64,000 nucleotides of DNA from Listeria sp. PSOL-1 (GCF_902806445.1 NZ_LR760298.1:310001-374000); one strand, 5' to 3'. Positions 36,897 to 46,408 are shown, counted from the first letter of the stretch. Notes: a model not told the origin generated them from the sequence alone. Numbers and translations are program-made.

Positions 36897-37022
36897 GCTT
36901 TGTTAAAGTAAATAACCCAATTCGTACAGAAGTGTATGCTATGAAAAATGCTGGACCTGTATTTTGCTAAGTTAACCATCGTTTTTATAGCGCTATAGAA
37001 ATCATCAATCATGAAAATGAAG

Positions 37023-37050
37023 CAGCCCAGTAATGCTAGGTTGTTTTTTT
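37023..37050 (+). terminator. Terminator upstream of der
   Basis: CAGCC / GGTTG stem with an 11-base loop and seven T. It follows 130 bases with no supported gene and may be the tail of a lost transcript. Confidence 0.6.
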
Positions 37051-37130
37051 ATGTTGCCACTAACCACATTTACTGATAAACTAAAGAAAGTCTAACAAAC
37101 AGGATTTTAAAAGAAAAAGAAGGTGAAACG

Positions 37131-38441
37131 ATGGCAAAACCTGTTATGGCAATTGTAGGCCGTCCAAACGTTGGTAAATCAACTATTTTTAACCGTATTG
37201 TTGGTGAGCGTGTCTCCATTGTTGAAGATGTTCCTGGAGTAACACGTGATCGAATTTATAATACAGCAGAGTGGCTTGGGCAAAATTTTAATATCATTGA
37301 TACAGGTGGCATTGATTTAAGTGATGAGCCATTTTTAAAACAGATTCGCGCACAAGCTGAAATTGCTATTGATGAAGCTGATGTTATTATTTTTATTGTA
37401 AATGGACGTGAAGGTGTCACTGATGCTGATGAACAAGTGGCTAAAATCTTATATCGTTCAAATAAACCCGTCATCTTAGCTGTAAATAAAATTGATAATC
37501 CGGAAATGCGAGATCAACTTTATGATTTTTATTCGCTTGGTTTTGGTGATCCCTATCCAATTTCGGGATCGCATGGCTTAGGATTAGGTGATTTATTGGA
37601 TGCGGCGCGTTCCCATTTTCCAAAAGATATCGCTGATGAGTACGGTGAAGATGTAATTAAATTTTCATTAATTGGCCGCCCAAATGTGGGTAAATCATCC
37701 CTTGTTAACGCCCTACTTGGCGAAGAGCGCGTGATCGTTTCAAATGTTGCCGGCACAACGCGTGATGCGATTGATACGAGTTATACATTTGAAGAGCAAG
37801 AATATGTTATGATTGATACAGCTGGCATGCGTAAGAAAGGGAAAGTATATGAAAGCACTGAAAAATATAGTGTCCTTCGAGCGATGCGTGCGATTGAGCG
37901 CTCAGACGTTGTTTTAGTTGTTTTAAATGCAGAAGAAGGCATTCGAGAACAAGATAAACGTATTGCTGGATATGCTCATGATGCTGGGCGTGCGCTTATT
38001 ATCGTTGTGAATAAGTGGGATGCCATTGAAAAAGATGAAAAAACAATGAAAGCCTTTACTGAAGATATTCGCGAGCAATTCCAATTTTTATCCTATGCAC
38101 CGATTGTTTTTGTATCCGCAATAACGAAAAAACGCTTAACTAATTTATTCCCAGTGATCAATCAGGTGAGTGAAAATCATACTTTACGCGTCCAAAGTAG
38201 CATGTTGAATGATGTGATTAGTGATGCTGTGGCAATGAATCCAGCACCTATGGATAAAGGGAAACGGTTAAAGATTTTTTATACAACACAAGTAGCTGTT
38301 AAACCTCCAACTTTTGTTGTTTTTGTGAATGAACCAGAATTGTTGCATTTTTCTTATGAGCGCTTTTTAGAAAATAGAATTCGTGAAGCCTTTCCTTTTG
38401 AAGGAACGCCGATTCGTCTTATTGCAAGACAACGAAAATAA
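37131..38441 (+). CDS. der: Ribosome-associated GTPase Der (EngA)
   Basis: Essential GTPase for 50S subunit assembly, 436 residues with two G domains: GRPNVGKST (about 9-17) with DTGG, and GRPNVGKSS (about 181-189) with DTAG, each followed by NKxD (NKID, NKWD), then a KH-like C-terminal domain. GAAGGTG precedes the ATG. Followed by gpsA as in Bacillus and L. monocytogenes. Confidence 0.97.
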   Translation: MAKPVMAIVGRPNVGKSTIFNRIVGERVSIVEDVPGVTRDRIYNTAEWLGQNFNIIDTGGIDLSDEPFLKQIRAQAEIAIDEADVIIFIVNGREGVTDADEQVAKILYRSNKPVILAVNKIDNPEMRDQLYDFYSLGFGDPYPISGSHGLGLGDLLDAARSHFPKDIADEYGEDVIKFSLIGRPNVGKSSLVNALLGEERVIVSNVAGTTRDAIDTSYTFEEQEYVMIDTAGMRKKGKVYESTEKYSVLRAMRAIERSDVVLVVLNAEEGIREQDKRIAGYAHDAGRALIIVVNKWDAIEKDEKTMKAFTEDIREQFQFLSYAPIVFVSAITKKRLTNLFPVINQVSENHTLRVQSSMLNDVISDAVAMNPAPMDKGKRLKIFYTTQVAVKPPTFVVFVNEPELLHFSYERFLENRIREAFPFEGTPIRLIARQRK

Positions 38442-38460
38442 TTTTTTGAAGGTGGTTTAA

Positions 38461-39483
38461 ATGATGGCAAAAGAGCAAAAAGTAGCTATACTTGGCGCAG
38501 GTAGTTGGGGAACAGCACTTGCACTCGTTCTAGCTGATAATGGTCATAATACAGTAATTTGGGGGAATAACGCAGAAATTATTCAAGAAATAAATGAACA
38601 GCATACAAATGGTCATTATTTAAAAAGCATTTCTCTTCCTGCGAAAATTACTGCAACGCTCTCGCTTGAACAAGCAACACAAGGTGCCGAAATCATTGTT
38701 ATTGCTGTGCCAACAAGCGCAATGCGTTCTGTTTCGGAGCACCTCAATACGGTTTTAACTGAACCTAAAATTATCGTTCACGTAAGTAAGGGGATTGAGC
38801 CGGACACTAATTTACGTATGTCAGAAGTTTTAGCCCAAGAAATTTCTCTTGAAAACAGACAAGGAATTGTAGTTTTATCTGGACCTAGCCATGCTGAAGA
38901 AGTGGCAAAACGCAAGCCAACAACTCTTTCTGCAAGTAGTAAAGATACTATGCTAGCTAAGAAAGTACAAGATATTTTTGCTAATCATAACTTGCGAATT
39001 TATACAAATACTGATGTTATTGGTGCAGAAATTGGTGGAGCCCTTAAAAATATTATTGCACTTGGAGCTGGTATTTCTGACGGCTTAGGATACGGAGATA
39101 ATGCGAAGGCAGCGCTTATGACCCGTGGAATGGCTGAAATTACGAGGCTTGGTGCAGCAGTAGGTGCTGAGCCGCAAACTTTTTATGGCTTAACGGGTAT
39201 TGGCGATTTGATCGTAACCTGTACAAGTGTTCATTCGCGTAACTGGAGAGCCGGGAACATGCTTGGTAAAGGCAAAAAGTTAACAGAAGTGCTAGATAAT
39301 ATGGGGATGGTTGTTGAAGGCGTTCGAACAGCAAAAGCCGTTAATACATGGGCGAACAAATTACAAATTGAGATGCCAATTTCAAAAGCAATCTATCAAA
39401 TTCTTTTCGAGAATCAAAATCCACAAGTTGCTGTGGACCGTTTAATGGGGAGAGCAAAAAAAGAAGAAAAAGAAAAATTTTAA
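38461..39483 (+). CDS. gpsA: Glycerol-3-phosphate dehydrogenase [NAD(P)+]
   Basis: Makes sn-glycerol-3-phosphate for phospholipid synthesis. 340 residues with the nucleotide motif [19 protein letters not shown], the catalytic-lysine segment [15 protein letters not shown] and [22 protein letters not shown] lies upstream; ATG 38461 and 38464 are both possible starts. A terminator follows. Confidence 0.97.
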   Translation: MMAKEQKVAILGAGSWGTALALVLADNGHNTVIWGNNAEIIQEINEQHTNGHYLKSISLPAKITATLSLEQATQGAEIIVIAVPTSAMRSVSEHLNTVLTEPKIIVHVSKGIEPDTNLRMSEVLAQEISLENRQGIVVLSGPSHAEEVAKRKPTTLSASSKDTMLAKKVQDIFANHNLRIYTNTDVIGAEIGGALKNIIALGAGISDGLGYGDNAKAALMTRGMAEITRLGAAVGAEPQTFYGLTGIGDLIVTCTSVHSRNWRAGNMLGKGKKLTEVLDNMGMVVEGVRTAKAVNTWANKLQIEMPISKAIYQILFENQNPQVAVDRLMGRAKKEEKEKF

Positions 39484-39484
39484 T

Positions 39485-39527
39485 AAAAGACACAATTCGA
39501 AGTGCTCGATTCAAATTGTGCTTTTTA
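39485..39527 (+). terminator. Terminator after gpsA
   Basis: AAAAG-CACAATT-GAA / TTC-AATTGTG-CTTTTT hairpin immediately after the gpsA stop codon. Confidence 0.85.
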
Positions 39528-39555
39528 GGGTAGATAATACGAAGGAGGTCAGAGT

Positions 39556-40536
39556 ATGTTAAAAGTAGAAGCACAAAAAGCAGCATATCACATTACTTGG
39601 TCAAAAGGAGAGTTTCCAACAGGGACAGAGATATTTCAAAGTGAGGCACCTGAATTAAGCAATACAAGTGAGTTAATTGGTACAATACAAGCTAATCAAA
39701 CAGAGTTTTCTGCCAATTATACGAATGTCAAACCACTTTATTTTATTTTAAAACAAAACAATGGAGAAACAACCGTTGTAAGCGAACGCACGATCAAAAT
39801 GGAAGGCACCTTCAACTTTCGAGATATGGGTGGCTATTCATCGGCAAATGGGCGACGTGTAAAATGGGGCAAATTATTTCGCTCAGGTAATTTAGTCAAT
39901 CTGACAGAAAATGATATAACAGAGATGAAACATTTAGGCATTAAATGGATTTGTGATTTGCGTAGTGATAAAGAGGTGCAAGCGGAGCCGACGCAAGAGA
40001 TTGCTGGGGTAGACGATCGGCATATTGCAATTGGTACAGCAACAAACGATTCTAAAACCACTAGTTTAGGAAATGATAAAACAATCTATGAACCACTTAT
40101 GGGCGATAGTTATCGTGTATTTGTAGACTCTACAGCAGAGTTTAAAGTCATTTTTGATTTATTGTTACAGGATGGGGGGGTTCCTTTTCTATTTCACTGT
40201 ACAGCTGGGAAAGATCGAACAGGCGTATTAGGCGCTTTGCTATTAAAAGTACTAGATGTAAATGAAACTGATATTTTTACTGATTATCAAATAACCAATC
40301 AATATAGCGATCAAATTTTAGCCGAAATGGATCGGCTATTGCAGCAATTTGGTGCATCTGATGAAAAAATTAATTTAGAAAATTTCCGCCCTATGGCTGA
40401 AGCGAGACCTTCTTATTTAGAAATCGCTTTTGATGAGATGCGCAAAACTTACGGTTCCGTTGAGCGTTACATTGAGGAAGGCATTGGCATAACGGCAGAA
40501 ATGAAACAAAAATTACAAGCATTATTGCTAGAATAG
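39556..40536 (+). CDS. Tyrosine/serine protein phosphatase
   Basis: A 326-residue protein with the Cx5R signature HCTAGKDRTG (about 213-222) and the upstream NFRDMGGYSSANGRRVKWGKLFRSG (read in parts), typical of the LipA/Y_phosphatase3 group, which acts on phosphoproteins or phosphoinositides. No signal peptide is seen. GGAGG precedes the ATG. I recall the L. monocytogenes counterpart (lmo1935) also lying between gpsA and hup. Confidence 0.9.
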   Translation: MLKVEAQKAAYHITWSKGEFPTGTEIFQSEAPELSNTSELIGTIQANQTEFSANYTNVKPLYFILKQNNGETTVVSERTIKMEGTFNFRDMGGYSSANGRRVKWGKLFRSGNLVNLTENDITEMKHLGIKWICDLRSDKEVQAEPTQEIAGVDDRHIAIGTATNDSKTTSLGNDKTIYEPLMGDSYRVFVDSTAEFKVIFDLLLQDGGVPFLFHCTAGKDRTGVLGALLLKVLDVNETDIFTDYQITNQYSDQILAEMDRLLQQFGASDEKINLENFRPMAEARPSYLEIAFDEMRKTYGSVERYIEEGIGITAEMKQKLQALLLE

Positions 40537-40565
40537 CCTAGATTTAAGCATTATTTTTATGAAAA

Positions 40566-40594
40566 AAGAACCATTTTTGGCTCATTCGATGGTT
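40566..40594 (+). terminator. Weak terminator after phosphatase gene
   Basis: AACCAT / ATGGTT stem, 14-base loop, short TT tail. Confidence 0.4.
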
Positions 40595-40599
40595 TTGCT

Positions 40600-40902
40600 T
40601 GCTATTATGCCATTTCCCAGTTACTATTATGGTTAGCAGATTGATATTATCGCGTTTTTGTCTTAAAATCGTGTATAGAAAAAGATCAAAATAATATCAA
40701 TCTAGTGTAAATCCTTGCAGTTGTGAGGATTATGTGATACTCTTTTATCAGAATTACTGATAAGGCTTGTAATTAAGCCATTTCGGTATCGATTCATCCA
40801 ATTTTTCCATACGGGTTTTGCTGTTTTGGAAAAGAAATAGACAGGTAATGGTTGAGACCTGCTTATTTTGGATTACTTCTCTATAAGGAGGTGAAAAACA
40901 AA
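40600..40902 (+). promoter_or_regulatory. Structured upstream region/leader of hup
   Basis: About 300 bases with several inverted repeats: a perfect 13-bp pair AGATTGATATTAT (40638-40650) / ATAATATCAATCT (40691-40703) with a 40-base loop, then AATCCT / AGGATT (about 40710-40731), then TTATCAG / CTGATAA (about 40746-40764). Promoter position is unclear. The structures suggest a long regulated leader. Confidence 0.4.
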
Positions 40903-41184
40903 ATGGCAAATAAACAAGATATAGTTAATGCTATTGCTGAAAAAACTAACCTTTCCAAAAAAGACGCTGCTAAAGCTTTAGAAGCTACTTTAGAAACTAT
41001 TCAAGAAAATTTAGCTGCAGGCGAAAAGATTCAATTAATCGGTTTTGGTACTTTTGAAACTCGTGAGCGTGCGGCTCGTAAAGGGCGCAACCCACGTACT
41101 AGAGAAGAAATCGAAATCCCTGCTCGTAGAGTTGCAGCATTTAGTCCAGGTAAAGGACTTAAAGATCGTGTTCAAAAAAAATAA
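40903..41184 (+). CDS. hup: HU-family DNA-binding protein
   Basis: Nucleoid protein of 93 residues. HU marks are [41 protein letters not shown] (DNA-binding arm) and [19 protein letters not shown] 40903 has AAGGAGGTGA upstream; longer in-frame starts are not used. The arm region differs somewhat from the L. monocytogenes HU I remember, pointing to a related but distinct species or paralogue. A strong terminator follows. Confidence 0.95.
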   Translation: MANKQDIVNAIAEKTNLSKKDAAKALEATLETIQENLAAGEKIQLIGFGTFETRERAARKGRNPRTREEIEIPARRVAAFSPGKGLKDRVQKK

Positions 41185-41206
41185 CTACATAGATATTGAA
41201 CAGACC

Positions 41207-41237
41207 GAATCTGTCCACGTGGGCAGATTCTTTTTTT
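41207..41237 (+). terminator. Terminator after hup
   Basis: GAATCTGTCCAC / GTGGGCAGATTC (one G-T pair) followed by TTTTTTT. Confidence 0.9.
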
Positions 41238-41314
41238 ATTTTAAAAAAATTTGTAAACATAAGCGTTTTCATGTATGGTTAAAGTAGGCATACAAGTAAA
41301 AGGAAGGTGATGGC

Positions 41315-41611
41315 ATGAAACATGACTTTTCAGACGACGATTTTGTATACGGTGACTCTTTTGGCTTTATTCACAGAGGGGTTTTGGAGGACCGGGAGTT
41401 TGAACGCATGAAGTTATTACAAGATAAAGTGCAAGGAAAAGTAGGAAAAGCAATTACAACACTTAAACCAATTGGTCGTGTTGAAATAGAAAATGAAATT
41501 TATGAAGCGCGGCTTAGATATGGCTACTTAGATGTAGGAGCATCCGTTATTGCTACTGGTATAGATACCGGTTATATTATAGTCAGTGAAAATCGAACGG
41601 AGGAAGATTAA
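41315..41611 (+). CDS. NfeD-like protein, soluble C-terminal OB domain only
   Basis: A 98-residue protein that resembles the soluble OB-fold end of NfeD proteins (VGKAITTLKPIGRVEIENE, LDVGASVIATGIDTGYIIV) and has no membrane helices, so it is a short form. It directly precedes floA (no spacing), and NfeD-flotillin pairing is well known (YqeZ-YqfA in Bacillus). It probably assists membrane-domain organisation. Confidence 0.8.
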   Translation: MKHDFSDDDFVYGDSFGFIHRGVLEDREFERMKLLQDKVQGKVGKAITTLKPIGRVEIENEIYEARLRYGYLDVGASVIATGIDTGYIIVSENRTEED

Positions 41612-42562
41612 ATGTATATTGGATCAATGATTATCATTTTACTTATTGTTATCGTGTTGATTGCTTTTTTCTCGCTCGTTCCTGTAGGGCTTTGGATTAG
41701 TGCTATTTCTGCACGTGTCCCTGTAGGATTAGGGACTTTAATTGGAATGCGACTGCGTAGGGTTATTCCCTCTCGTGTTGTAAAGCCACTAATTAAAGCA
41801 ATTAAAGCAGGACTTGATTTAGAGGTTAATCAATTAGAAAGTCATTATTTGGCTGGTGGAGATGTCGATAATACAGTTGATGCGTTAATTGCAGCCCATA
41901 GAGCGAATATTGAGCTTGATTTTAGTCGAGCTGCAGCGATTGATTTAGCTGGCCGTGATGTCCTTGAAGCCGTGCAAACCTCAGTAACACCTAAAGTTAT
42001 CCGAACTCCAGAATTTACAGGCGTTGCCCAAAATGGCGTTGAAGTAAAAGTGATCACTCAAATTACAGTCCAATCCAATATTGAACGAATTGTTGGAGGA
42101 GCAGGTGAAGACACTGTTATCGCGCGTGTTGGTGAAGCAGTTGTGTCAACAGTTGGTGAAACGCGCGAGCATACCGATGTTTTAGAAAATCCTAATAGCA
42201 TTTCTAAAAAAGTTCAACAACAAGGACTTGGAGATGGAACAGCTTATGCAATTTTGTCTATTGATATAGCTGAAATGCGCATTGGTGATAACATTAAAGC
42301 AAAGCTAGACATTGAAAAAGCGAATGCAGATATGGAAGTTGCACAAGCAGCCGCTTCAAAACGTAAAGCGGAGGCCATCGCGCTTGAACAAGAAAATCGA
42401 GCTGCTGTTGTTGCAGCAGAAGCTGAGGTTCCTCGGGCATTATCACATGCTCTTGAAAGCGGAAAACTTGGGGTTATGGATTATTATCAAATGAAAAATG
42501 TCCAAGCTGATACTTCAATGCGCGAATCCATTGCCGGTGAAGATTCAGAGTTAAGCAAATAA
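41612..42562 (+). CDS. floA: Flotillin-like protein FloA
   Basis: A 316-residue membrane-associated scaffold of functional membrane microdomains. One N-terminal hydrophobic segment (about 5-30) precedes the SPFH/band-7 domain ([20 protein letters not shown]) and a helical alanine/glutamate-rich region ([20 protein letters not shown]). GGAGGAAG precedes the ATG. Confidence 0.95.
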   Translation: MYIGSMIIILLIVIVLIAFFSLVPVGLWISAISARVPVGLGTLIGMRLRRVIPSRVVKPLIKAIKAGLDLEVNQLESHYLAGGDVDNTVDALIAAHRANIELDFSRAAAIDLAGRDVLEAVQTSVTPKVIRTPEFTGVAQNGVEVKVITQITVQSNIERIVGGAGEDTVIARVGEAVVSTVGETREHTDVLENPNSISKKVQQQGLGDGTAYAILSIDIAEMRIGDNIKAKLDIEKANADMEVAQAAASKRKAEAIALEQENRAAVVAAEAEVPRALSHALESGKLGVMDYYQMKNVQADTSMRESIAGEDSELSK

Positions 42563-42586
42563 GTGGCTTGAAAGAAGGTGTTTCAT

Positions 42587-42889
42587 TTGTCCATTAACTG
42601 GGGACTTTTACCCGTCATTTTTATTATCTTAATAGGGGTTATCTCACTATACAGTAGATCTGTTCAAGAAAAGAAGAAAAGTCAAACGAAGAAAAAAGTA
42701 GCGCCAAAACCAGAACTCGACAAAAAAGTAGTCAAAGAAGAGGTAAAGCCTCTATCCCAAAAAAACTTACAACAAAAAAGAAGTGAGAAAGAGAATCGGT
42801 TGAGCAACAAAACCAGCCTACTTAGCACAAAGAAAAAAGCCATTATCATGAAAGAAATTTTAGATAAGCCCGTTTCAATGCGTAAATAA
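42587..42889 (+). CDS. Small membrane-anchored basic protein behind floA
   Basis: A 100-residue protein with one N-terminal membrane helix (NWGLLPVIFIILIGVISLY) and a long lysine-rich cytoplasmic tail (EKKKSQTKKKVAPKPELDKK). I do not recognise a family. TTG 42587 is favoured (AAGAAGGTG six bases upstream) over GTG 42578. It is 24 bases after floA, where Bacillus has yqfB, so a microdomain-related role is possible. Confidence 0.65.
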   Translation: MSINWGLLPVIFIILIGVISLYSRSVQEKKKSQTKKKVAPKPELDKKVVKEEVKPLSQKNLQQKRSEKENRLSNKTSLLSTKKKAIIMKEILDKPVSMRK

Positions 42890-42895
42890 AAAAGA

Positions 42896-42924
42896 TTTAC
42901 TAGGAAAGTAAATGGGAGTATAAT
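42896..42924 (+). promoter_or_regulatory. Promoter of the riboswitch transcript
   Basis: TTTACT, 17-base spacer, TATAAT, about 20 bases before the riboswitch begins. Confidence 0.7.
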
Positions 42925-42942
42925 GAACCTATTCAAATAAAA

Positions 42943-43073
42943 CCCAGCTTAAGGGGAGTAGCAGTATAATTAAGTCGTCAGTACGGGAATGTAGTTCCTC
43001 GGCTTAATTAGCAATTTTAACATTGTTTGCAAGATCTTACGTTTATTTCTTATAGACGTGAGGTCTTTTTCTA
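42943..43073 (+). promoter_or_regulatory. Probable yybP-ykoY (manganese) riboswitch with terminator
   Basis: The conserved loop AAGGGGAGTAGC (42951-42962) is followed by TAATTAAGTCG ... CGGCTTAATTA pairing that encloses TCAGTACGGG, matching the two-helix layout of the yybP-ykoY class as I remember it. A terminator AGATCTTACGT / ACGTGAGGTCT with TTTTT (43032-43073) forms the expression platform. Such riboswitches raise expression when Mn2+ is high. Class assignment is by eye. Confidence 0.65.
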
Positions 43074-43102
43074 TTATTTTACAAAATCAAGGAGGAAACA
43101 CT

Positions 43103-43411
43103 ATGAAAAAAATGATGGCGTTTTTACTATCTGTAGGACTTGTCTTTTTACCAATTGGAGGGAATGCAATAAATGAAATTGTTCCAGCAAAATACGAACA
43201 AATAACAAAAGCAGATGCAAAAGGTTACCGATCGTCGCGGCGTTCTTTTAATCCAGGAAATAATCATACAACAACACGAAAATCTCCAGTTACAAATAAT
43301 GGTAAACAATACCGGAGCGGTAGAGGCTTTTTAGGAGGCCTAATGGTAGAGAGCTTAGCTGGCTTACTATTTGGTGGTTTACTTCCTGGTTTGGGCAGTT
43401 TTTTGGCTTAA
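43103..43411 (+). CDS. Small secreted/membrane glycine-rich protein under the riboswitch
   Basis: A 102-residue product with a signal peptide (MKKMMAFLLSVGLVFLPIGG then NAIN), a basic linker (YRSSRRSFNPGNNH) and a glycine/leucine-rich hydrophobic segment (GRGFLGGLMVESLAGLLFGG) ending GLGSFLA. ATG 43103 follows AAGGAGG. The stop codon comes just after a TTTTTT run, and the neighbouring frame continues GLMVNLLAIYVVIRLLFFLF, a likely missing second helix, so this is probably a frameshifted short version. Function unknown. Confidence 0.6.
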   Translation: MKKMMAFLLSVGLVFLPIGGNAINEIVPAKYEQITKADAKGYRSSRRSFNPGNNHTTTRKSPVTNNGKQYRSGRGFLGGLMVESLAGLLFGGLLPGLGSFLA

Positions 43412-43535
43412 TGGTTAATCTGCTTGCAATCTATGTTGTTATTCGTCTTCTCTTCTTCTTGTTTAATAAATGGAAGTGTTGCCGCGGGAATGAAGCAGTA
43501 ACACAACGACAAACTTTTGATCATGTGAAAAGATA
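43400..43535 (+). pseudogene. Frame-shifted C-terminus of the riboswitch-controlled membrane protein
   Basis: In the frame shifted at the T6 run (about 43400-43406) the sequence reads GLMVNLLAIYVVIRLLFFLF then NKWKCCRGNEAV, a membrane helix plus basic end, before stopping at 43535. It fits the lost end of the 43103 product. A sequencing error in the T run would also explain it. Confidence 0.5.
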
Positions 43536-43813
43536 ATTTTAGATGAAGGAAATATCTCAAATGCAGTGATCGTCTTTTTTACAAATGAAAAAGGAAGGAC
43601 ACTAGAAGATGTGGAAGTTGTTCTTACGTATGATGAAGTAAAGGTTTTGGTGCTGATGTCATGCAAGGAGATCACCTCATTCAGAGTCTGGATCATTTTT
43701 CGCTTGTTCAAGCCATTCGTTACTGGGCTGTACACTATGCAAAGCTAGATGCTAATGTTGGCCTAAAATTGTGTTTTTCAGAGCAAAATGGGATTACCGC
43801 TATCGTTCAGTAG
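43525..43813 (+). pseudogene. Decayed DUF2653 (YxcD-like) gene
   Basis: Joined frames read IILDEGNISNAVIVFFTNEK, RTLEDVEVVLTYDEVK, then after a frameshift near 43641-43650 GADVMQGDHLIQSLDHFSLV, QAIRYWAVHYAKLDANVGLK and CFSEQNGITAIVQ. This resembles the small YxcD/DUF2653 family from memory. A second frame problem lies at the start (GTGAAAAGATAA). Two lesions make it non-functional. Confidence 0.6.
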
Positions 43814-43825
43814 TTGTTCTTATCT

Positions 43826-43854
43826 TTGACTTTCATTCATGTCAAGACTATAAT
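43826..43854 (+). promoter_or_regulatory. Promoter of the OsmC-like gene
   Basis: TTGACT, 17-base spacer, TATAAT, only 24 bases before the start codon. The predicted transcript would begin almost at the AAGGAGG site, giving a very short leader. Confidence 0.75.
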
Positions 43855-43877
43855 CATTTTTTAAGGAGGGATTCTTT

Positions 43878-44264
43878 GTGAAATTAATTAAAAATGGGAA
43901 AAAAATTGAGCTTATTCATGCAGATGCTCATTGGCCATTAATTAAAGAGGAGGGCTTTTCTCCAGTACAAATGGTTGTTGCTGCTGCAAGTGCTTGTAGT
44001 GGTTATGTTTTTGTAAAATTGCTTACAAAAAAGCGCATTAAAGTGAACAGTCTTATGATGGACGTGGATTATAAGCAAAACCTAGACGAAGCAGTTCATG
44101 TCATTGAAGAAATTACGATTCATTTTTTTCTTGATATAGCAGAAGCTGACCAGGAAAAGGCACAAAGCGCATTAAAGTATGTCAAAAAAGCTTGTCCCGT
44201 TGTCATGAGTTTACATCCCGATATTAAAATCGTAGAAAAGCTAACTTTTGAATCACATGACTAA
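43878..44264 (+). CDS. OsmC/Ohr-family protein
   Basis: A 128-residue member of the OsmC-like fold, related to peroxide-reducing proteins. The segment EGFSPVQMVVAAASACSGYV carries the first cysteine (about 39), and KYVKKACPVVMSLHPDIKI the second (about 109), the thiol pair of this fold. GTG 43878 follows AAGGAGGG. Function in peroxide or acyl-thiol handling is inferred. Confidence 0.85.
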   Translation: MKLIKNGKKIELIHADAHWPLIKEEGFSPVQMVVAAASACSGYVFVKLLTKKRIKVNSLMMDVDYKQNLDEAVHVIEEITIHFFLDIAEADQEKAQSALKYVKKACPVVMSLHPDIKIVEKLTFESHD

Positions 44265-44335
44265 AACTATAGTCCTGATTTTTTGAAACCGCCTACATAT
44301 AAAGTATGAATTCTAACATAAAGCATGCCAGGCTT

Positions 44336-44363
44336 TTGCTTTTAAATCACGATCTCGTATAAT
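44336..44363 (+). promoter_or_regulatory. Promoter of leucine dehydrogenase gene
   Basis: TTGCTT, 16-base spacer, TATAAT, about 40 bases before the start codon. Confidence 0.65.
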
Positions 44364-44402
44364 GAAAGTGAATGATGATAAAAGCTAGGGAAGGGGATTT
44401 TT

Positions 44403-45497
44403 ATGTTATTTTCTAAGATGGAAAAAGATAATTATGAACAAGTAGTATTTTGCCAAGATAAGACTTCTGAGTTAAAAGCGATCATTGCGGTCCATAGTAC
44501 AACACTTGGACCAGCACTAGGTGGATGTCGTATGTGGCCTTATGAATCAGAAGAAGCGGCATTAGAAGATGTGCTAAGACTATCTCGTGGAATGACATAT
44601 AAAAATGCAGCAGCCGGGCTCGACCTTGGTGGAGAAAAAGCTGTCATTATTGCCGATCCTAAAAAAGATAAAAGCGAAGCGATGTTTAGAGCATTAGGTC
44701 GTTTTGTAGAAAGTCTAAATGGCCGTTATATTATTGCTGAAGATGTTGGGACAACAGTTAAAGACATGGATTATATCCATGAGGAGACAGATTATGTAAC
44801 AGGTGTGTCAGAAAGCTTTGGGTCATCTGGAAATCCAAGCCCGATGACAGCACGTGGAATCCTTGCTGCAATGAAGCGCTGTGCAAAAGAAGCTTATGGA
44901 AGTGATTCACTAAAGGGCAAGACAGTGGCAATTCAGGGTGTTGGCAACGTTGCCTTTTCTCTATGTGAACAGCTTGATCAAGAAGGTGCTAATTTAATCG
45001 TAACGGATATTAATCAAGAAGCTGTTGATAGGGTTGTTGAGCGCTTTGAGGCCAAGGCTGTTGCTCCTGATGAAATTTATCAGGCTGATGCTGATATTTT
45101 TTCCCCATGCGCACTTGGTGGAATTTTAAATGATGATACAATACCAAAATTAAAGGTAAAAGTTATTTGTGGTAGCGCAAATAATCAACTTTTAGATATA
45201 AAGAAACACGGCAAAATGATAAATGAAAAAGGAATCATTTATGCACCGGATTATATTGTTAATTCTGGTGGTGTTATCAATATTGCTGATGAGTTAAACA
45301 ATTATAATCACGAACGAGCAATGCAAAAGATTGATCAAATTTATGATCAGATTGGCAAAGTATTCGAATTTGCGAATACTGAAAAAATAACCACTGCTGA
45401 TGCCGCCGATCAGATAGCAGAAAAGCGAATAAGGCAGCTAAAAGAAGTACGGAGCAACTTCTTTAAACATGAGCATTCGTTATTAACCAAAAGATAA
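44403..45497 (+). CDS. Leucine dehydrogenase (Glu/Leu/Phe/Val dehydrogenase family)
   Basis: NAD-dependent oxidative deaminase of branched-chain amino acids, 364 residues. The substrate site has [13 protein letters not shown] and the catalytic lysine segment [11 protein letters not shown] (about 75-85). The Rossmann motif is [17 protein letters not shown]. Length and motifs fit leucine dehydrogenase of Bacillus rather than the longer glutamate enzymes. GGGAAGGGG lies upstream. No branched-chain keto-acid genes are next to it. Confidence 0.88.
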   Translation: MLFSKMEKDNYEQVVFCQDKTSELKAIIAVHSTTLGPALGGCRMWPYESEEAALEDVLRLSRGMTYKNAAAGLDLGGEKAVIIADPKKDKSEAMFRALGRFVESLNGRYIIAEDVGTTVKDMDYIHEETDYVTGVSESFGSSGNPSPMTARGILAAMKRCAKEAYGSDSLKGKTVAIQGVGNVAFSLCEQLDQEGANLIVTDINQEAVDRVVERFEAKAVAPDEIYQADADIFSPCALGGILNDDTIPKLKVKVICGSANNQLLDIKKHGKMINEKGIIYAPDYIVNSGGVINIADELNNYNHERAMQKIDQIYDQIGKVFEFANTEKITTADAADQIAEKRIRQLKEVRSNFFKHEHSLLTKR

Positions 45498-45521
45498 AAA
45501 TCGAGAAAGAAGGAAGAAAAT

Positions 45522-45758
45522 ATGAATGATGAACAAAAACAATTTTATGATTACATTTTGGAACGGACAGCTCCTACCAATGAAAGCGACATGCGAAAGT
45601 TACTAGAAACGACATTTAAAAACCAAAATAACGGTGTTTTTTCAAAAAAAGAGATGATGGCCCTGGTGCCTAAAATGGTATCTTATTTAAAAGAGAACAC
45701 ACGTGATGAGGTGATGAAAAGCGTCAAAGAATACGGTGAACAGCACGTAACTGAGTAA
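45522..45758 (+). CDS. Hypothetical protein, 78 residues
   Basis: Short soluble, helical, charged protein (NDEQKQFYDYILERTAPTNE). No signal peptide, membrane helix or family recognised. GAAGGAAG precedes the ATG. It lies 24 bases after leucine dehydrogenase and 17 before the next gene, so the three may be one transcript. Confidence 0.7.
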   Translation: MNDEQKQFYDYILERTAPTNESDMRKLLETTFKNQNNGVFSKKEMMALVPKMVSYLKENTRDEVMKSVKEYGEQHVTE

Positions 45759-45775
45759 TTGGAGGATTTTTTACT

Positions 45776-46408
45776 GTGAAAACAATCATTGAAAAATTAG
45801 ATTTAACCAAATATCCGAAAAAGGCTATTTTAAATCTGCCAAAGCATGTCACTGAACTCGACTCACTGACTAGCACTGATTTTGAGCTAAAGCAGAAACA
45901 ATATGAATTAATTTTTGCCTTTGTTTTTAACCTATCTGAAATGAAACAAATTATTCTACAGGTAATTAACGAAGAGCGTTTAGCAAAAGCAGGCTATCTT
46001 TTTCTTGCCTATCCAAAAAAAGGAAATAAAGAATACTCTGAATACATTCATCGCGATGAAATTCTAAGTGGCTTGGAAGCAGATGAAGCAGGTTATATTC
46101 CAAACAGCCATTTAAAGTTTTCGCGTATGGTCAGCTTTAATGAGACATTTACCGTAATAGGACTTAAAATAGCGAATGCAAAGAACAAAAAGAAAACAGA
46201 GGACGAACCAGATTATCAATCCTTTATTCCCAATGTTGAAGAACTTCTTGCGGGAAACCCGGAACTCCTTGCTTTCTATCAAGCACTTGCACCTGGTTAT
46301 CAAAAATCATGGGCGAGATACATTTATAGCGCTAAGCAGCCTGCAACAAAGGCTAAACGCGAACAGGAAACGATTAGGCTTTTGAAGACTGGACAAAAAT
46401 CTAAATAA
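45776..46408 (+). CDS. YdeI/OmpD-associated (OmdA) family protein
   Basis: A 210-residue soluble protein. The C-terminal YQKSWARYIYSAKQPATKAK then REQETIRLLKTGQK is the mark of the YdeI/OmdA family, sometimes annotated as bacteriocin-protection proteins; the evidence for that role is thin. GTG 45776 has GGAGG about ten bases upstream. A palindromic element follows. Confidence 0.7.
   Translation: MKTIIEKLDLTKYPKKAILNLPKHVTELDSLTSTDFELKQKQYELIFAFVFNLSEMKQIILQVINEERLAKAGYLFLAYPKKGNKEYSEYIHRDEILSGLEADEAGYIPNSHLKFSRMVSFNETFTVIGLKIANAKNKKKTEDEPDYQSFIPNVEELLAGNPELLAFYQALAPGYQKSWARYIYSAKQPATKAKREQETIRLLKTGQKSK

Noticed and set aside
36818-37012. 64-residue minus-strand frame overlapping tRNA-Ser
   Set aside because: It ends in the tRNA sequence and has the look of the well-known false translation of a tRNA gene.
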